From the NCBI GenBank assembly GCA_002798275.1, contig NWQR01000010.1, forward strand, positions 1 to 64,000: DNA of 64,000 bases. The letters are read 5' to 3'. The translations under genes and the position numbers were made by a program. The stretch's first letter is position 1. Each line of letters begins with the position of its first letter. The DNA comes from Lysobacteraceae bacterium NML08-0793 (GTDB lineage Bacteria; Pseudomonadota; Gammaproteobacteria; Xanthomonadales; Xanthomonadaceae). The notes under the pieces were generated by a model. That model did not search any database. It saw only the letters and a list, made by a program, of their open reading frames with translations, and was not told the origin of the DNA. Of the stretch, positions 43,741 to 54,679 are shown piece by piece.

Positions 43741-45075
43741 ATGAAGTTGCCGGTTAAAGCGCCGTCTTTGCAGGAAGTGATCAATGCCGAGAGCTTGGCT
43801 GCCGTACTTGGGCGCGGAATCAAGCCGGAGTTGGAAGAACATCATTATGTGCATTGGGATAATCTGCGCCACCGCACGCCGCCAGAAGGTTTGAGCCATG
43901 AGGCTTGGTGGCTGGGCATCAAGCTGGCACGACAAGCGCGCGCCATCGTACTGCCGCTCCGGGAAAAATCCGGTGCGCGGTTCAAGGTTTCCATCACCGA
44001 CAGCATGTTGCGCAAGCTGCATTTTCTTGACCGGGAAGCGGCAGGCAGCATCTTGGGGGCAGAAGACTTGGATGGTGACAGTCTGAAAGCCAAATACCTG
44101 CATCGTTCACTGGTGGAGGAAGCAATGACTTCATCGCAGCTGGAAGGCGCCTCCACCACTCGTCGGGTGGCCAAGGAAATGCTAGATAGTGGCCGTAAGC
44201 CGTGCGATCGCAGTGAGCGGATGATCTATAACAACTTCGCCACCATGCAGGCGTTAGCCGGCTGGAAGAACCAGCCTTTGACGGTGGAAATGCTGCTCGA
44301 AATTCACCGACGCATGACCGAGGATGCGATGGATGACCCGCAAGAAAGTGGGCGTTTTCGTGAAGTGGGCGATGACATCGTGGTGTATGACAAGGCTGAC
44401 CCCAGCCGCATTCTGCACACCCCGCCGCCTGCCACCGAGCTGCCCGAACGCATCCAAGCGCTCTGTGACTTTGCCAATGGTGGCAGTACCGATGAGCCAT
44501 TTCTGCATCCGGTGGTGCGTGCCATCGTGCTGCACTTCATGCTGGGTTATGACCATCCATTCTGCGATGGCAATGGCCGTACCGCGCGGGCGCTGTTTTA
44601 TTGGTCGATGCTGCGCTCGGGCTACTGGATGAGCGAGTATGTTTCGATTTCCAGTGTGTTGCGGCGCTCCCCCGGGGACTATCTGCGTGCCTATTTGCAT
44701 ACCGAGAGCGATGAGGGCGATGTCGGTTATTTCGTGGCACATCAATTGAGTGTGATGATGGAAGCTGTCAGCCACTTGCGCGACTACATCCAGCGCAAAG
44801 CGCAGCAGCGCTGGCAGGTCAAAGCCAAGCTCGCCCAAGTCGAAGGAATCAGTGCGCGCTTCAACCATCGCCAGCGTGAAGTCTTGCTGCAATTACTGGC
44901 CAAGCCCGATATTCGTATCAGTATCGCTGCGCATCAAAAGCGCCACCGTGTGACTTATGCCACCGCGCGCGCCGACTTGCTGGGGCTGGAGGCGCTTGGG
45001 CTGCTGCTGCGCTACCAAGAGGGCAAACGCTTCGAGTTCGAGGCAGTGACAGAGTTGCCTGCCTTGCTTAAATGA
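43741..45075 (+). CDS. Fic-domain AMP transferase with N-terminal inhibitory motif and C-terminal winged helix
   Basis: Fic proteins attach AMP or other phosphate-linked groups to target hydroxyls. The catalytic motif HPFCDGNGR (272-280) is canonical. The inhibitory helix motif SSQLEG (131-136, S/TxxxEG) lies upstream, making this an intramolecularly inhibited class II Fic. Residues about 380-444 form a winged-helix-like tail (FNHRQREVLLQLL, VTYATARADLLGLEALGLL). The length is 444 aa; the ATG at 43741 has GGAG nine bases before it. It lies between hairpin repeats and behind a palindromic operator, so it looks like a self-contained inserted cassette. Confidence 0.9.
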   Translation: MKLPVKAPSLQEVINAESLAAVLGRGIKPELEEHHYVHWDNLRHRTPPEGLSHEAWWLGIKLARQARAIVLPLREKSGARFKVSITDSMLRKLHFLDREAAGSILGAEDLDGDSLKAKYLHRSLVEEAMTSSQLEGASTTRRVAKEMLDSGRKPCDRSERMIYNNFATMQALAGWKNQPLTVEMLLEIHRRMTEDAMDDPQESGRFREVGDDIVVYDKADPSRILHTPPPATELPERIQALCDFANGGSTDEPFLHPVVRAIVLHFMLGYDHPFCDGNGRTARALFYWSMLRSGYWMSEYVSISSVLRRSPGDYLRAYLHTESDEGDVGYFVAHQLSVMMEAVSHLRDYIQRKAQQRWQVKAKLAQVEGISARFNHRQREVLLQLLAKPDIRISIAAHQKRHRVTYATARADLLGLEALGLLLRYQEGKRFEFEAVTELPALLK

Positions 45076-45116
45076 CGAGGGCAGCCGTAAGGCTGCCCTT
45101 GCTCATTGGTGAGTTT
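45071..45116. repeat. Right copy of hairpin repeat flanking fic
   Basis: The AGGGCAGCC / GGCTGCCCT hairpin (45078-45086 and 45091-45099, loop GTAA) begins at the fic stop codon, which is part of the repeat (aaTGAc). It is an imperfect direct copy of 43629-43675. It separates fic from the convergent PEBP gene and may terminate both. Confidence 0.75.
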
Positions 45117-45123
45117 TCGTCCG

Positions 45124-45726
45124 TTACGGGTGCAGTGAATATGTGCCCCAGGTGCTGGCTTCGGCAAGGATATGGCCGTGCATGGCGGTCAGGACGTGCT
45201 GGGCGGTGAAACGCTCGGGCAGGTCGAGCTGGGCAATATCCAGTGCAAACAGGCGGAAGAAATAGCGGTGGGTGCGCAGGTCTTGCGGGGGCGGGTAGGG
45301 GCCGTCGTAGCCGAAGTAGTCGCCGCGCATGCCGTTTTCGTCTGCGGCAAACCAGCCGGTGTAGTCGTTCAGCCCCTGACGGGCGCCGCCCAAGATGGTG
45401 GCAGCGGCTTTGCCGCCCCGGCTCACGCCATCGGCAGAGGCGCCTGCGGGGATTTCGCGGGTATCGGCGGGAATATCCACCACCACCCAGTGCACGAAGT
45501 CGCCGCGTGGGTGCGCTACCGGGATTTCCTTGCCACTGGCGACCAGTGCGCCATCGGTGGGGGCGTCGGTATCAATGCACAGCAGCACGAAGGATTGCGT
45601 GCCGGCAGGGGCATCGCGCCAGGCCAGATGCGGGCTGCGGTTGCCGCCAAAACCATCACGCGCGCCCAAGGCGAATTCGGCGGAAATCGGTTGGCCGTGG
45701 GTAAAGCTGTTACTGTGGATTTTCAT
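45124..45726 (-). CDS. YbhB/YbcL-family PEBP-like protein
   Basis: The 200-aa protein belongs to the phosphatidylethanolamine-binding / Raf-kinase-inhibitor-like family. It shows SPHLAWRDAPAGTQSFVLLCIDTDAP, the ligand-pocket HPRGDFVHWVVVDIP and YFFRLFALD. No signal peptide is visible with the ATG at 45726 (MKIHSNSF); the longer frame adds 17 non-family residues. The ligand and role are unknown in bacteria. Confidence 0.88.
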   Translation of the reverse strand: MKIHSNSFTHGQPISAEFALGARDGFGGNRSPHLAWRDAPAGTQSFVLLCIDTDAPTDGALVASGKEIPVAHPRGDFVHWVVVDIPADTREIPAGASADGVSRGGKAAATILGGARQGLNDYTGWFAADENGMRGDYFGYDGPYPPPQDLRTHRYFFRLFALDIAQLDLPERFTAQHVLTAMHGHILAEASTWGTYSLHP

Positions 45727-45777
45727 CAAAGACTTCCTTGGCAGTCGGTGTAAACAGAGGGCGGCAGGGTAGCGCAA

Positions 45778-46785
45778 TCAGGGCGTGTGCGGCGCTGGCC
45801 GCAGTGCTGCAAAGCGTTCGGCCAGCCATTTTTCGGCATAGCCGTTCATATGCCAGTCCAGCAAAAAGCCGCAATGCCCGCCGTGTTCGGCCAGCTCTAT
45901 CCGCAATTGCGAAAGGTGGGCGATGCGGTGGAAATCCGTTACCGGCACGACCGGATCATCGGCGGCCATCAGGATATCGGCAGCCACCGGCAGGGCGGCC
46001 AGACGCTCCCCGGCGACGCTGTAGGCATCGAAATAATTTTCCAGCGAGCCGTAATCGGTGTGGTGCTCGGCAAAATAGGCCGTCAACGGGCGCATGCGCA
46101 GCTTCAATACTGCATCGTCAAAATCATGTCGGGCGGGAAATAGCGCGCGTTTTCGGGCCAGCGAGCGTCGCCATTTATGCTCGAAATAGCGCAGGTAAAG
46201 CGGCAGTCCGGCCTCCATCGCCTCCATGGTATTGGCCGGGTCAATCGCCGGGCAGATGGCGGCAATTGCTTGTAGCGGCAGGCGGGCGCGGGCTGACGCT
46301 AGGCCAAGGCGCAAGGCGAAATTGCCGCCCAGCGACCAACCGCCCACGGCGAGCCGCTGCACTTTCAGACGGGCGACCAAATCACTGGCGGCAGCGACGA
46401 CTTCGGCAATCCGGCCAGAATGGAAAATCTCCGGATTGAGATGGTGGGTGCCGCCGTGGTCGCGGAAGTTCAGTCGAAAAACCCGATGACCCTCTTGCAG
46501 CAGGCGGGCGGCAGCGGCGCGGATGTAATTGGATTCGGCGCTGCCTTCCCAGCCATGCAACAGCAGCACCAGCGCATCACCGGGGGGATTGGGCGGCGTG
46601 CTCAAAACGCCTTGCAGACGGATGCCTTCACCGGCATCTAGGGTCAGGGTTTGGTGGCTGGCTTGGGCTTCGGCCAGTTTGCGCGTTGCATAACGGGCGC
46701 GCGCCGGGCTTGAGGACAGTACCGATTGCAGATGCGCATTGCGCAAGCCACGGGCAGGCAGGAATGGGCTGGCAATCAGGCTCAC
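45778..46785 (-). CDS. YheT-family alpha/beta hydrolase
   Basis: The 335-aa hydrolase carries LLLHGWEGSAESNYIRAAA (oxyanion region), the nucleophile elbow GWSLGGN, FRLNFRDHGGTHHLN and a C-terminal His in EHGGHCGFL. YheT proteins are widespread putative esterases of unknown substrate. Its start overlaps the acyltransferase stop by 4 bp, so the two are cotranscribed. Confidence 0.88.
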   Translation of the reverse strand: MSLIASPFLPARGLRNAHLQSVLSSSPARARYATRKLAEAQASHQTLTLDAGEGIRLQGVLSTPPNPPGDALVLLLHGWEGSAESNYIRAAAARLLQEGHRVFRLNFRDHGGTHHLNPEIFHSGRIAEVVAAASDLVARLKVQRLAVGGWSLGGNFALRLGLASARARLPLQAIAAICPAIDPANTMEAMEAGLPLYLRYFEHKWRRSLARKRALFPARHDFDDAVLKLRMRPLTAYFAEHHTDYGSLENYFDAYSVAGERLAALPVAADILMAADDPVVPVTDFHRIAHLSQLRIELAEHGGHCGFLLDWHMNGYAEKWLAERFAALRPAPHTP

Positions 46786-47570
46786 GGGGCAGGCAACATG
46801 GCGGCGATGCGTTCGCGTGCGGTTTCGGCAATGCGGCGGCGACCTTCGGCTTCCGGGCTGCCGGGCAGAATCGGGTCGAGAAAAATCACGTCGGTATCAA
46901 TCGCCGGGTCGCCAAGAATCCGCAGAAAGTTCTGCAAAAAGTTCTCGCGCGGGGCAAAGGCCACCCGGGTTTGTGCCGTGCCTTGTGCGCCATAGCGCAG
47001 CGCTACCGGCTGCACCGGCACGGCCGCTTCCACCGCAGCGGTAAAGATGCGCGCATGGAAGGCACCTAGCTCGCGCCCGCCGCGCGTGCCGCCTTCTGGG
47101 AAGGCGCCAACCGAGTGGCCGGTTTTCAGTCGGGCGGTCATCAAGTCCAGCACATCGCCCAAGGATTCTTGGCTGCCGCGCTTGTGAAAAATGGTTTCGG
47201 CCTTCGAGGCCATCCAGCCCACCAGCGGCCAGCTGGCGATTTCGCGCTTGGCGACAAACCCCATCATCCGCTGGCTGTGCAGTACCACGATATCCACCCA
47301 GCTGACATGGTTGGCAACAAACATGGTCGCGCCCGGCAGGGGCGTGCCCACACCGCGCACGCGGATACCGAAAACCCGCATCAGCCAGTATGACCACCAG
47401 TTGATGGCGCGATATTCCAGCCGCAATCCGCGCACCATGAGGCTGCGGGTCGGCAGGCTGATCAGCGCAAGCACGATGGGCAGATGGATGCACACATGCC
47501 AAAGCAAAAACGGCACGCGCCACAAATAGCGGCCCGTGCGCAGGAGGCGGGAGTCAGGATGGGCAGGCAT
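46782..47570 (-). CDS. 1-acylglycerol-3-phosphate acyltransferase-like (PlsC family)
   Basis: The 262-aa membrane-associated acyltransferase has the NHVSWVD catalytic box (NHx4D type) and FPEGGTR, which binds glycerol phosphate. An N-terminal hydrophobic segment (VPFLLWHVCIHLPIVLALISL) anchors it. It may be a second PlsC or an ornithine/lyso-lipid acyltransferase. It is the first gene of a pair with the YheT hydrolase (4-bp overlap). The ATG at 47570 (MPAHPDS) is preferred, though the ATG three codons earlier is possible. Confidence 0.87.
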   Translation of the reverse strand: MPAHPDSRLLRTGRYLWRVPFLLWHVCIHLPIVLALISLPTRSLMVRGLRLEYRAINWWSYWLMRVFGIRVRGVGTPLPGATMFVANHVSWVDIVVLHSQRMMGFVAKREIASWPLVGWMASKAETIFHKRGSQESLGDVLDLMTARLKTGHSVGAFPEGGTRGGRELGAFHARIFTAAVEAAVPVQPVALRYGAQGTAQTRVAFAPRENFLQNFLRILGDPAIDTDVIFLDPILPGSPEAEGRRRIAETARERIAAMLPAP

Positions 47571-47614
47571 GCTGTGCACGATACCGGCAAGCGCGTTGCT
47601 GCGCTACAGCAAAA

Positions 47615-48037
47615 TCAACGGCGGCGTTTGGCGATGACCGCCACCGTCAGGCGGGAGATGCAAACCAGTTGCCCGTCACTGTTTTCGATGCGGATTTCCC
47701 ACACTTGGGTGCTGCGGCCCACATGCAGCGGGCGGGCGGTGCCTTTGACCTCGCCCTGGCGCACCCCGCGCAGGTGATTGGCGTTGATTTCGATGCCGAC
47801 CACGGCCTCGTCATCGCTCACGCACAGCCCGGCGGCGGTACTGCCCAGCGTTTCGGCCAGCGCCGCCGATGCCCCGCCATGCAGCAGCCCGTAAGGCTGA
47901 TGGGTACGGGCATCGACCGGCATGGTGGCGCACAGATAATCCTTGCCCAGCTCGGTAAACACGATACCCAGCGGGTGCATCAGGGTGTTTTCGGACCAGG
48001 CATTGAGTTGCTCAAGAGAAATATCGGGACGAAACAT
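47615..48037 (-). CDS. Hot-dog thioesterase, YdiI/PaaI-like
   Basis: The 140-aa single hot-dog domain has HGGASAALAETLGSTAA (helix with catalytic acid), VGIEINANHLRGV and VWEIRIENSDGQLVCISRLTVAV. It hydrolyses acyl-CoA esters; YdiI (MenI) acts on the menaquinone precursor DHNA-CoA, but the substrate here is not assignable. It sits 44 bp from the acyltransferase in the same direction. Confidence 0.87.
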   Translation of the reverse strand: MFRPDISLEQLNAWSENTLMHPLGIVFTELGKDYLCATMPVDARTHQPYGLLHGGASAALAETLGSTAAGLCVSDDEAVVGIEINANHLRGVRQGEVKGTARPLHVGRSTQVWEIRIENSDGQLVCISRLTVAVIAKRRR

Positions 48038-48127
48038 GACAGCTCCTTGATGGTGGTGGCGATGATCGCAGGTTTTCAGCCGGGTGCGAATCGGTTAGCG
48101 TGGCAAACCCCGTAAAGGAGAAATGCA

Positions 48128-48682
48128 ATGAAAAACCGTTTCAAGATGTTGCTGCCGATGGCGGTGCTGACAATGGCTGCTTGCGCCCACACTGCGGGCA
48201 GCAATACGCCCGCAGCCAGTGCAGCTGTTCCTCCGGGCAGTGCCGTGGTCAAACTGCAAGCCAAGTCCGGCTCGCAGGTGGGCGGTGAGCTGCACTTGCA
48301 TGCCGAAGCTGGCGGGGTGCGTTTGCAGGGGAAAATCAGTGGCCTTGATGCCGGTGGCGAGCATGCCTTCCATATCCATGAAAAAGGCGATTGCAGCGCG
48401 GCCGATGGCAGCAGCGCCGGTGGGCATTTCAACCCGACTGCGCAACCGCATGGCCGTAGCGCCCACGGTGCGCATCATCTGGGCGATCAAGACAATCTGC
48501 GCGCCAATGCCGAGGGCATGGCAGAAGTCAATGCCTTCTTTCCTGGCGTCAGCCTTGGCGATGGCGCGGCAAGTGATGTCGCAGGCAAGGCCGTCATCAT
48601 CCATGCCGGCAGCGACGACTACACCAGCCAGCCGACCGGCAATGCCGGTGGCCGTATCGCCTGCGGTGTGGTGGTGATTTAA
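48128..48682 (+). CDS. sodC: Cu-Zn superoxide dismutase, lipoprotein form
   Basis: SodC converts superoxide to peroxide and oxygen in the periplasm. The metal ligands are visible in HAFHIHEKGDC, AGGHFNP, HGRSAHGAHHLGD and the terminal GNAGGRIACGVV, which also holds the disulfide Cys. The 184-aa protein begins with a lipobox-like signal (LPMAVLTMAAC), so it is probably membrane-anchored. AAAGGAG eight bases upstream is a strong ribosome site. Confidence 0.95.
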   Translation: MKNRFKMLLPMAVLTMAACAHTAGSNTPAASAAVPPGSAVVKLQAKSGSQVGGELHLHAEAGGVRLQGKISGLDAGGEHAFHIHEKGDCSAADGSSAGGHFNPTAQPHGRSAHGAHHLGDQDNLRANAEGMAEVNAFFPGVSLGDGAASDVAGKAVIIHAGSDDYTSQPTGNAGGRIACGVVVI

Positions 48683-48747
48683 GCCCAAGCCATCAGGCGA
48701 TCAGACGGTGGGGCAAGGATGCCCGCACCGTCTTGGGCTGTGCTCGA

Positions 48748-50139
<1,392 letters not shown>

Positions 50140-51768
50140 TTACCGGCGACAGTCGTGGCTGATATCCAGTGCGCTGCGCTGTGCATTGCTACCGATATCG
50201 CCCAGTCCCAGCAGGGTATCGAAGAAATGGTCGTGGCTGTATTGGCCGTCTTGCTTTGCCGCCAGGCAGCGCATGTCCAAGCCGATGCGCTGGGCGTAGT
50301 GTGGCGATGCCCAAATCAGCATCGGTACGCGGGTTTGCTGCTCTGGGGCAAGGGCATAGGGCGCGCCATGCAGGTACAGCCCTTTTTCGCCGGTAGATTC
50401 GCCGTGGTCGCTGACATACAGCAGTGCGCCATCAATATCGGCGCTGTTGTCTAGCGTTTGAATCATCGCGGCCAGCACATGGTCGGTATAGGCGATGGTG
50501 TTGTCGTAGGTATTGAGAATGGCCTCGCGGCTACAGCTTTGTAGTTGTGTGCTGCGGCATTCGGGCAGAAAGCGGGCAAAGTCTTGCGGGTAGCGTTGGT
50601 AATAGGCCGGGCCATGGCTGCCCAGCATATGCAGCACGATGACGGTATCGCGTTCGATATGCGCAAGCCGTTCGGTCAGGTACTGTTGCAGCAGGCCATC
50701 ATGACAGCCGTTTTCAATACACCAGCGCGGATCGGGGCGGGATTCCCAGCCGGACTCGCTGATGCGTGCAGCCACTTTTTTGCTGCCGGTGTTGTTGTCA
50801 AACCATTCCACCTGCCAGCCGGCGCGCTGCAATATGTCCAGCGCATTGTCGCGGTGATTGGCGATGCGCTGCTGGTAATTTTCCCGCCCTAGGTCGGAAA
50901 ACATGCACGGCAGTGAGGTTGCGGTATTGGTGCCGCAGCTTTGCACATTGGCGAAGAACAGCACGGGCAGCTTGCCCAGCGCCGGGTTGGTATCGCGCGG
51001 ATATCCAGCCAGCGCAAAACTTTCCGAGCGCGCCGATTCGCCCACCACCACCACCAGTACGCGCGGCTTTTCGCCCGTGGCCGTCGGGTGCAGTTGGTGT
51101 GCGTCTTCACCAATGCGCTGATGGGGCGGCGTGGTTTTGAAGGTATGTTGCAGATGGCTGCGAATTGCACTCAACACGGAAAACGGCAGGGTGAGATAAC
51201 GTGCTTCGGGGTGATTGCGCACGAAGGGAATCACCTGCTGGCCGGCCAAGGTGATTGCCAGGATGATGGGGGCAACCACCAGTAGTAATGGCTTCCAGCG
51301 GGCGAGCAATTCTTGTTTGAAGGGCTGCCATTGGATGCGGGTCAGCGCTATGAAAATGGCCGGTAGCACGCCCAGTAGGAAAATCCGGGTCAATACCCAG
51401 GCCGACATCATTTCCTGCGCTTCGCGCTGGTCGGTTTCAAACACGCTGGCAATCGCGTGCCGGTCGGCCACGGCACCGAAATCCACTGTCAGCACATTCG
51501 CCGAGGCGGACATCAGCAGCAGTATGACCAGCCAAGGCTTGAGCAGGCCACGGAACGACAGCGGCAACATCAGCCCCAATGCAAAGGCAAAAATCAACGC
51601 CGCCATCAGTGCCCGGAACAGCCAGAGCGACAAAGCGCTCTCCATCGGCACCGCCCAAATCATGCCCCACAGGCGTTGATTGCAAAACACCGTCAGCCAT
51701 AGTGCGGTGAACAACATCAAGACATTGGCAGACAGGCGCGGACGCAAAAAAGCAGGCAGGGCAGGCAT
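50140..51768 (-). CDS. eptA: Phosphoethanolamine transferase, EptA/MCR family
   Basis: The 542-aa inner-membrane enzyme has five hydrophobic helices at the N-terminus, then a periplasmic sulfatase-like domain: VVVVGESARSESFAL (zinc Glu), the nucleophile Thr in SCGTNTATSLPCMFS, LGSHGPAYYQRYP and YVSDHGESTGEKGLYLHG with metal Asp/His. It transfers phosphoethanolamine from PE to lipid A phosphate, which lowers polymyxin binding in other species. It is an intrinsic chromosomal gene with no mobile context. Confidence 0.93.
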   Translation of the reverse strand: MPALPAFLRPRLSANVLMLFTALWLTVFCNQRLWGMIWAVPMESALSLWLFRALMAALIFAFALGLMLPLSFRGLLKPWLVILLLMSASANVLTVDFGAVADRHAIASVFETDQREAQEMMSAWVLTRIFLLGVLPAIFIALTRIQWQPFKQELLARWKPLLLVVAPIILAITLAGQQVIPFVRNHPEARYLTLPFSVLSAIRSHLQHTFKTTPPHQRIGEDAHQLHPTATGEKPRVLVVVVGESARSESFALAGYPRDTNPALGKLPVLFFANVQSCGTNTATSLPCMFSDLGRENYQQRIANHRDNALDILQRAGWQVEWFDNNTGSKKVAARISESGWESRPDPRWCIENGCHDGLLQQYLTERLAHIERDTVIVLHMLGSHGPAYYQRYPQDFARFLPECRSTQLQSCSREAILNTYDNTIAYTDHVLAAMIQTLDNSADIDGALLYVSDHGESTGEKGLYLHGAPYALAPEQQTRVPMLIWASPHYAQRIGLDMRCLAAKQDGQYSHDHFFDTLLGLGDIGSNAQRSALDISHDCRR

Positions 51769-51793
51769 GGGGGTGTGGATCTGGACAAAGAAA

Positions 51794-51813
51794 GCCCCGG
51801 CAGATGCCGGGGC
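51794..51813 (-). terminator. Intrinsic terminator after the S9 peptidase gene
   Basis: On the minus strand the stem GCCCCGGC / GCCGGGGC with an ATCT loop is followed by TTTCTTT. It lies 15 bp after the S9 peptidase stop and before the eptA start, which isolates eptA from read-through. Confidence 0.8.
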
Positions 51814-51827
51814 GGTGGCGGTGAAGC

Positions 51828-54191
51828 TTACTTCAAACTGCGCTCGAAAAGCTCGAAGATGCGGCGGTATTGGTCGTACCAGCTGGCGGCGTGGACATAG
51901 CCGTGGCGTTCCATCGGGTAGCTGGCCAGTTCCCAGTTGTGTTTGCGTAGTTCAATCAGGCGTTGCGCCAGCATCACCGAATCTTTGTAGAACACGTTGT
52001 CATCTATCATGCCGTGGCTAATCAGCAGATGCCCTTGCAGGCGGTCGGCAAACTCGATCGGCGAGGAGCGGCGATAGGCTTCCGGGTCGATGTCCGGGGT
52101 ATTAAGGATATTGCTGGTATAGCCGTGGTTGTATTGCGACCAGTCGGTTACCGGGCGCAGCGCGGCGCCGGCCTTGAATACATCCGGGCGTTGGAACAGC
52201 GCCATGAAGGTCATGAAACCGCCATAGCTGCCGCCGTAGATGCCGACTTTTTCGCGTGCGCCCTGCTTGTTGGCAACCAGCCAGTCGATGCCGTCCAGAT
52301 AATCCTCAAGCTCGGGCTTGCCCATATGGCGGTAGATGGCGGTGCGCCAGTCGCGGCCATAGCCGGAAGATGCCCGGAAATCCAAGTCCAGCACGATATA
52401 GCCATGCTGCACCAAGAGGTTGTGGAACATCTGCTCACGGAAGTAGGCCGGGTAGCCGGCATGGACGTTCTGCAAATAGCCCGCGCCATGCACGAACAGC
52501 ACGATGGGGTATTGCTTGCCCGCTTCAAGCGTGGCCGGGGCATAGAACTTGCCCCAGATTTCACCCGCGCCATGTTTGGAGGGGATGCGGACATATTCGG
52601 GCTGGATGAAGTCGAACTTGCGGAAATCCGCGCTGCGGGTATCGGTCAGGCGTTTGAGGTTTTGTCCGTCAGCGTCGATGACCGCCAGTTGCGGCGGGGT
52701 GTAGCTGGCCGACCAGCGCAGCAGAAATTGCCGCCCATCGGGCGACTGGCTGAAGCTTTCCACCCCATCAAGGGCGGTGATTTCGCGCACATTGCCGCCG
52801 CTTGTGGGCACGCTGCACAGCTCGTAATCGCCCGGCCAGTTGCGGTTGCAGCGGAAGTAGAAGGCGCGTCCATCACGCGAAAGTGCAACGTTTGAAACCT
52901 CCCACTGCCCTTGGGTCAGGCGCGTGGCTTGGCCGTTGCCGCGCAGGGTGTATAGATGCGAGTAGCCGCTTTCTTCGGACAGGAACCACAGCGTGCGGTT
53001 ATCCGGCAGCCAGCCAAAATCGTTGAAATCCCAGTTGATCCAAGCCGCATCGTGCAGGCGGTGGCGTGGTAGCAGCGTGGCTTTGTTAAGGTCGAGCGTG
53101 GCCAGCCAGCGATCCTTGTTGTCGATGGCGCGTATCGCCAGCGCCACCTGTGCCGAGTCTGCGCTCCAGATGATGGCCGGTTCGCCGCCGCGATCCTGAC
53201 TCATCAGTTGTACCGGGCGCGCGCCTTGCAGCGGCTCTTTGCCGGCCGCACGGCGCAGCTCGGCCAGCGGGTCTTGCTGGATGCCGGGCAGGGGGTCGAA
53301 CTTCACTTCGCGCAGCGTGCCGGTGGCCACTTCCGCCAGCCATAGCCGGTGCGGCGCTGGCGAGTTGCGCCCCACTCGGGTGCGCACGGTTTCAAATTCT
53401 TCGTAGCCCGATTCAGTAACGTATTTCGGCATTTGTCCGCGCTGGCCGATGTCGGCGTTCTTGGCTTGGGTGATGACCAGCAGCCAACGGCCATCGGGCG
53501 AGAGGGCGCTGTCCTGGATTTCCACATCCGCACCCAGATGGATGGCCGCAGCGGCGCGGCTGGCATCGGCGGCCTGCCAGACTTCGTTTTGCTGGCGGGC
53601 AGCATCGCGGCGCTCGCGTTCTTCGCGCAGGGTGTCGATCAGGTGCAGTTGACGCTCGCGCAGTGCATCGGCCTTTGGCGGTTTGCCGGGGGCATCGCTG
53701 GCGCGCGGTGCGGCAGCCAAGCTCACCATGTGGCCATCCCAGCGATACCAGTCGGTTCCCTGCTGCCATACCAATGCGCCGTTCTGGCTCCATTGCAGCC
53801 GTGCGGCAGCGTTCAGGTCGCGGGTCAGTTGGGTGAGTGTGCCACGGCTCAAGTCGCGTACGAATACATCGCCATTGCGGACAAAGGCACTGCGGTGGCG
53901 GTCGGGGCTGTAGGCGACATCGGCAGCGTCGAGGTCGGCGCGCGCGTTGTCTGCCAACATCGCGGCCTGTCCGCCTCGGGCTGCAATGCGGAAGGTGTCG
54001 CGTATCTGGCTGGCTGCACGTTTTTGCTGGAACTCGATGCTCTGGCCATCCCAGCGCCACCAAGCGGTTTCAATGCCGGCGCCGATCCAGTCCGGGTCGG
54101 CCATGATGGTTTCCAGCGTCAAGGCCGGTTTGGGTTGGGCATGGGCGAAACCGGCAACGAGGGCAAGAGCAAGCGGAGCAAAACGGCGCAT
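51828..54191 (-). CDS. Exported prolyl oligopeptidase-family (S9, DPP IV-like) peptidase
   Basis: The 787-aa serine peptidase has a signal peptide (MRRFAPLALALVAGFAHA), an N-terminal DPP IV-type beta-propeller (repeated SPDGRWLL-like blades) and a C-terminal alpha/beta hydrolase with the triad Ser in GGSYGGF, Asp in HGMIDDNVF and His in MERHGYVH. It would release dipeptides or short peptides in the periplasm. The start at 54191 gives a clean signal sequence; a longer frame adds 15 residues. It diverges from ycgL. Confidence 0.92.
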   Translation of the reverse strand: MRRFAPLALALVAGFAHAQPKPALTLETIMADPDWIGAGIETAWWRWDGQSIEFQQKRAASQIRDTFRIAARGGQAAMLADNARADLDAADVAYSPDRHRSAFVRNGDVFVRDLSRGTLTQLTRDLNAAARLQWSQNGALVWQQGTDWYRWDGHMVSLAAAPRASDAPGKPPKADALRERQLHLIDTLREERERRDAARQQNEVWQAADASRAAAAIHLGADVEIQDSALSPDGRWLLVITQAKNADIGQRGQMPKYVTESGYEEFETVRTRVGRNSPAPHRLWLAEVATGTLREVKFDPLPGIQQDPLAELRRAAGKEPLQGARPVQLMSQDRGGEPAIIWSADSAQVALAIRAIDNKDRWLATLDLNKATLLPRHRLHDAAWINWDFNDFGWLPDNRTLWFLSEESGYSHLYTLRGNGQATRLTQGQWEVSNVALSRDGRAFYFRCNRNWPGDYELCSVPTSGGNVREITALDGVESFSQSPDGRQFLLRWSASYTPPQLAVIDADGQNLKRLTDTRSADFRKFDFIQPEYVRIPSKHGAGEIWGKFYAPATLEAGKQYPIVLFVHGAGYLQNVHAGYPAYFREQMFHNLLVQHGYIVLDLDFRASSGYGRDWRTAIYRHMGKPELEDYLDGIDWLVANKQGAREKVGIYGGSYGGFMTFMALFQRPDVFKAGAALRPVTDWSQYNHGYTSNILNTPDIDPEAYRRSSPIEFADRLQGHLLISHGMIDDNVFYKDSVMLAQRLIELRKHNWELASYPMERHGYVHAASWYDQYRRIFELFERSLK

Positions 54192-54406
54192 TGAACATAC
54201 CGAGGGTTGAGGATGAAGTGGCAAGAGTAGAGCCACTTCAGCTGTTTTTCATCTTCACGCATCGCCGCCGATGCGTGTGGCGGCAACGTCCGCGACACTG
54301 GCAGCGGCTAAAAATCGCGGCCAAAACAGCGGCTTGCGGTACTTCCCGCTTTCCCCACATGACGCTTTGCCGCACAATTTGCCTGTCCCCATGCCGATAC
54401 TTTGTA

Positions 54407-54679
54407 ATGCTTGTCCACGTTTACAAAAGCCTGAAGCGTGCCGATACCTATGTATATCTGCCGCGTCGGGATGATTTCTCCGCCCTGCCCGATGCCGTGC
54501 AAGCCCGCCTAGCGCCGTGGCAATGGGTACTGGAAGTGGCGCTGACCCCGGAGCGCAAACTGGCACGCGAAAACCCGCGTCAGGTGCTGGAAAATCTGGC
54601 TGAGCGCGGCTTCCATCTGCAATTTCCGCCCTCTGCCGCGCAAGACCCGATGAGCCATGATTGGGGTACGGATGCTTGA
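54407..54679 (+). CDS. ycgL: YcgL-family protein
   Basis: The 90-aa protein starts LVHVYKSLKRADTYVYLPRRDDF, the family hallmark, and continues LPDAVQARLAP and LARENPRQVLENLAERGFHLQFPP. YcgL is a small conserved gammaproteobacterial protein of unknown function. The true start is the ATG at 54407; the open frame upstream is unrelated. Its 3' end overlaps the ankyrin gene start by 8 bp. Confidence 0.92.
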   Translation: MLVHVYKSLKRADTYVYLPRRDDFSALPDAVQARLAPWQWVLEVALTPERKLARENPRQVLENLAERGFHLQFPPSAAQDPMSHDWGTDA

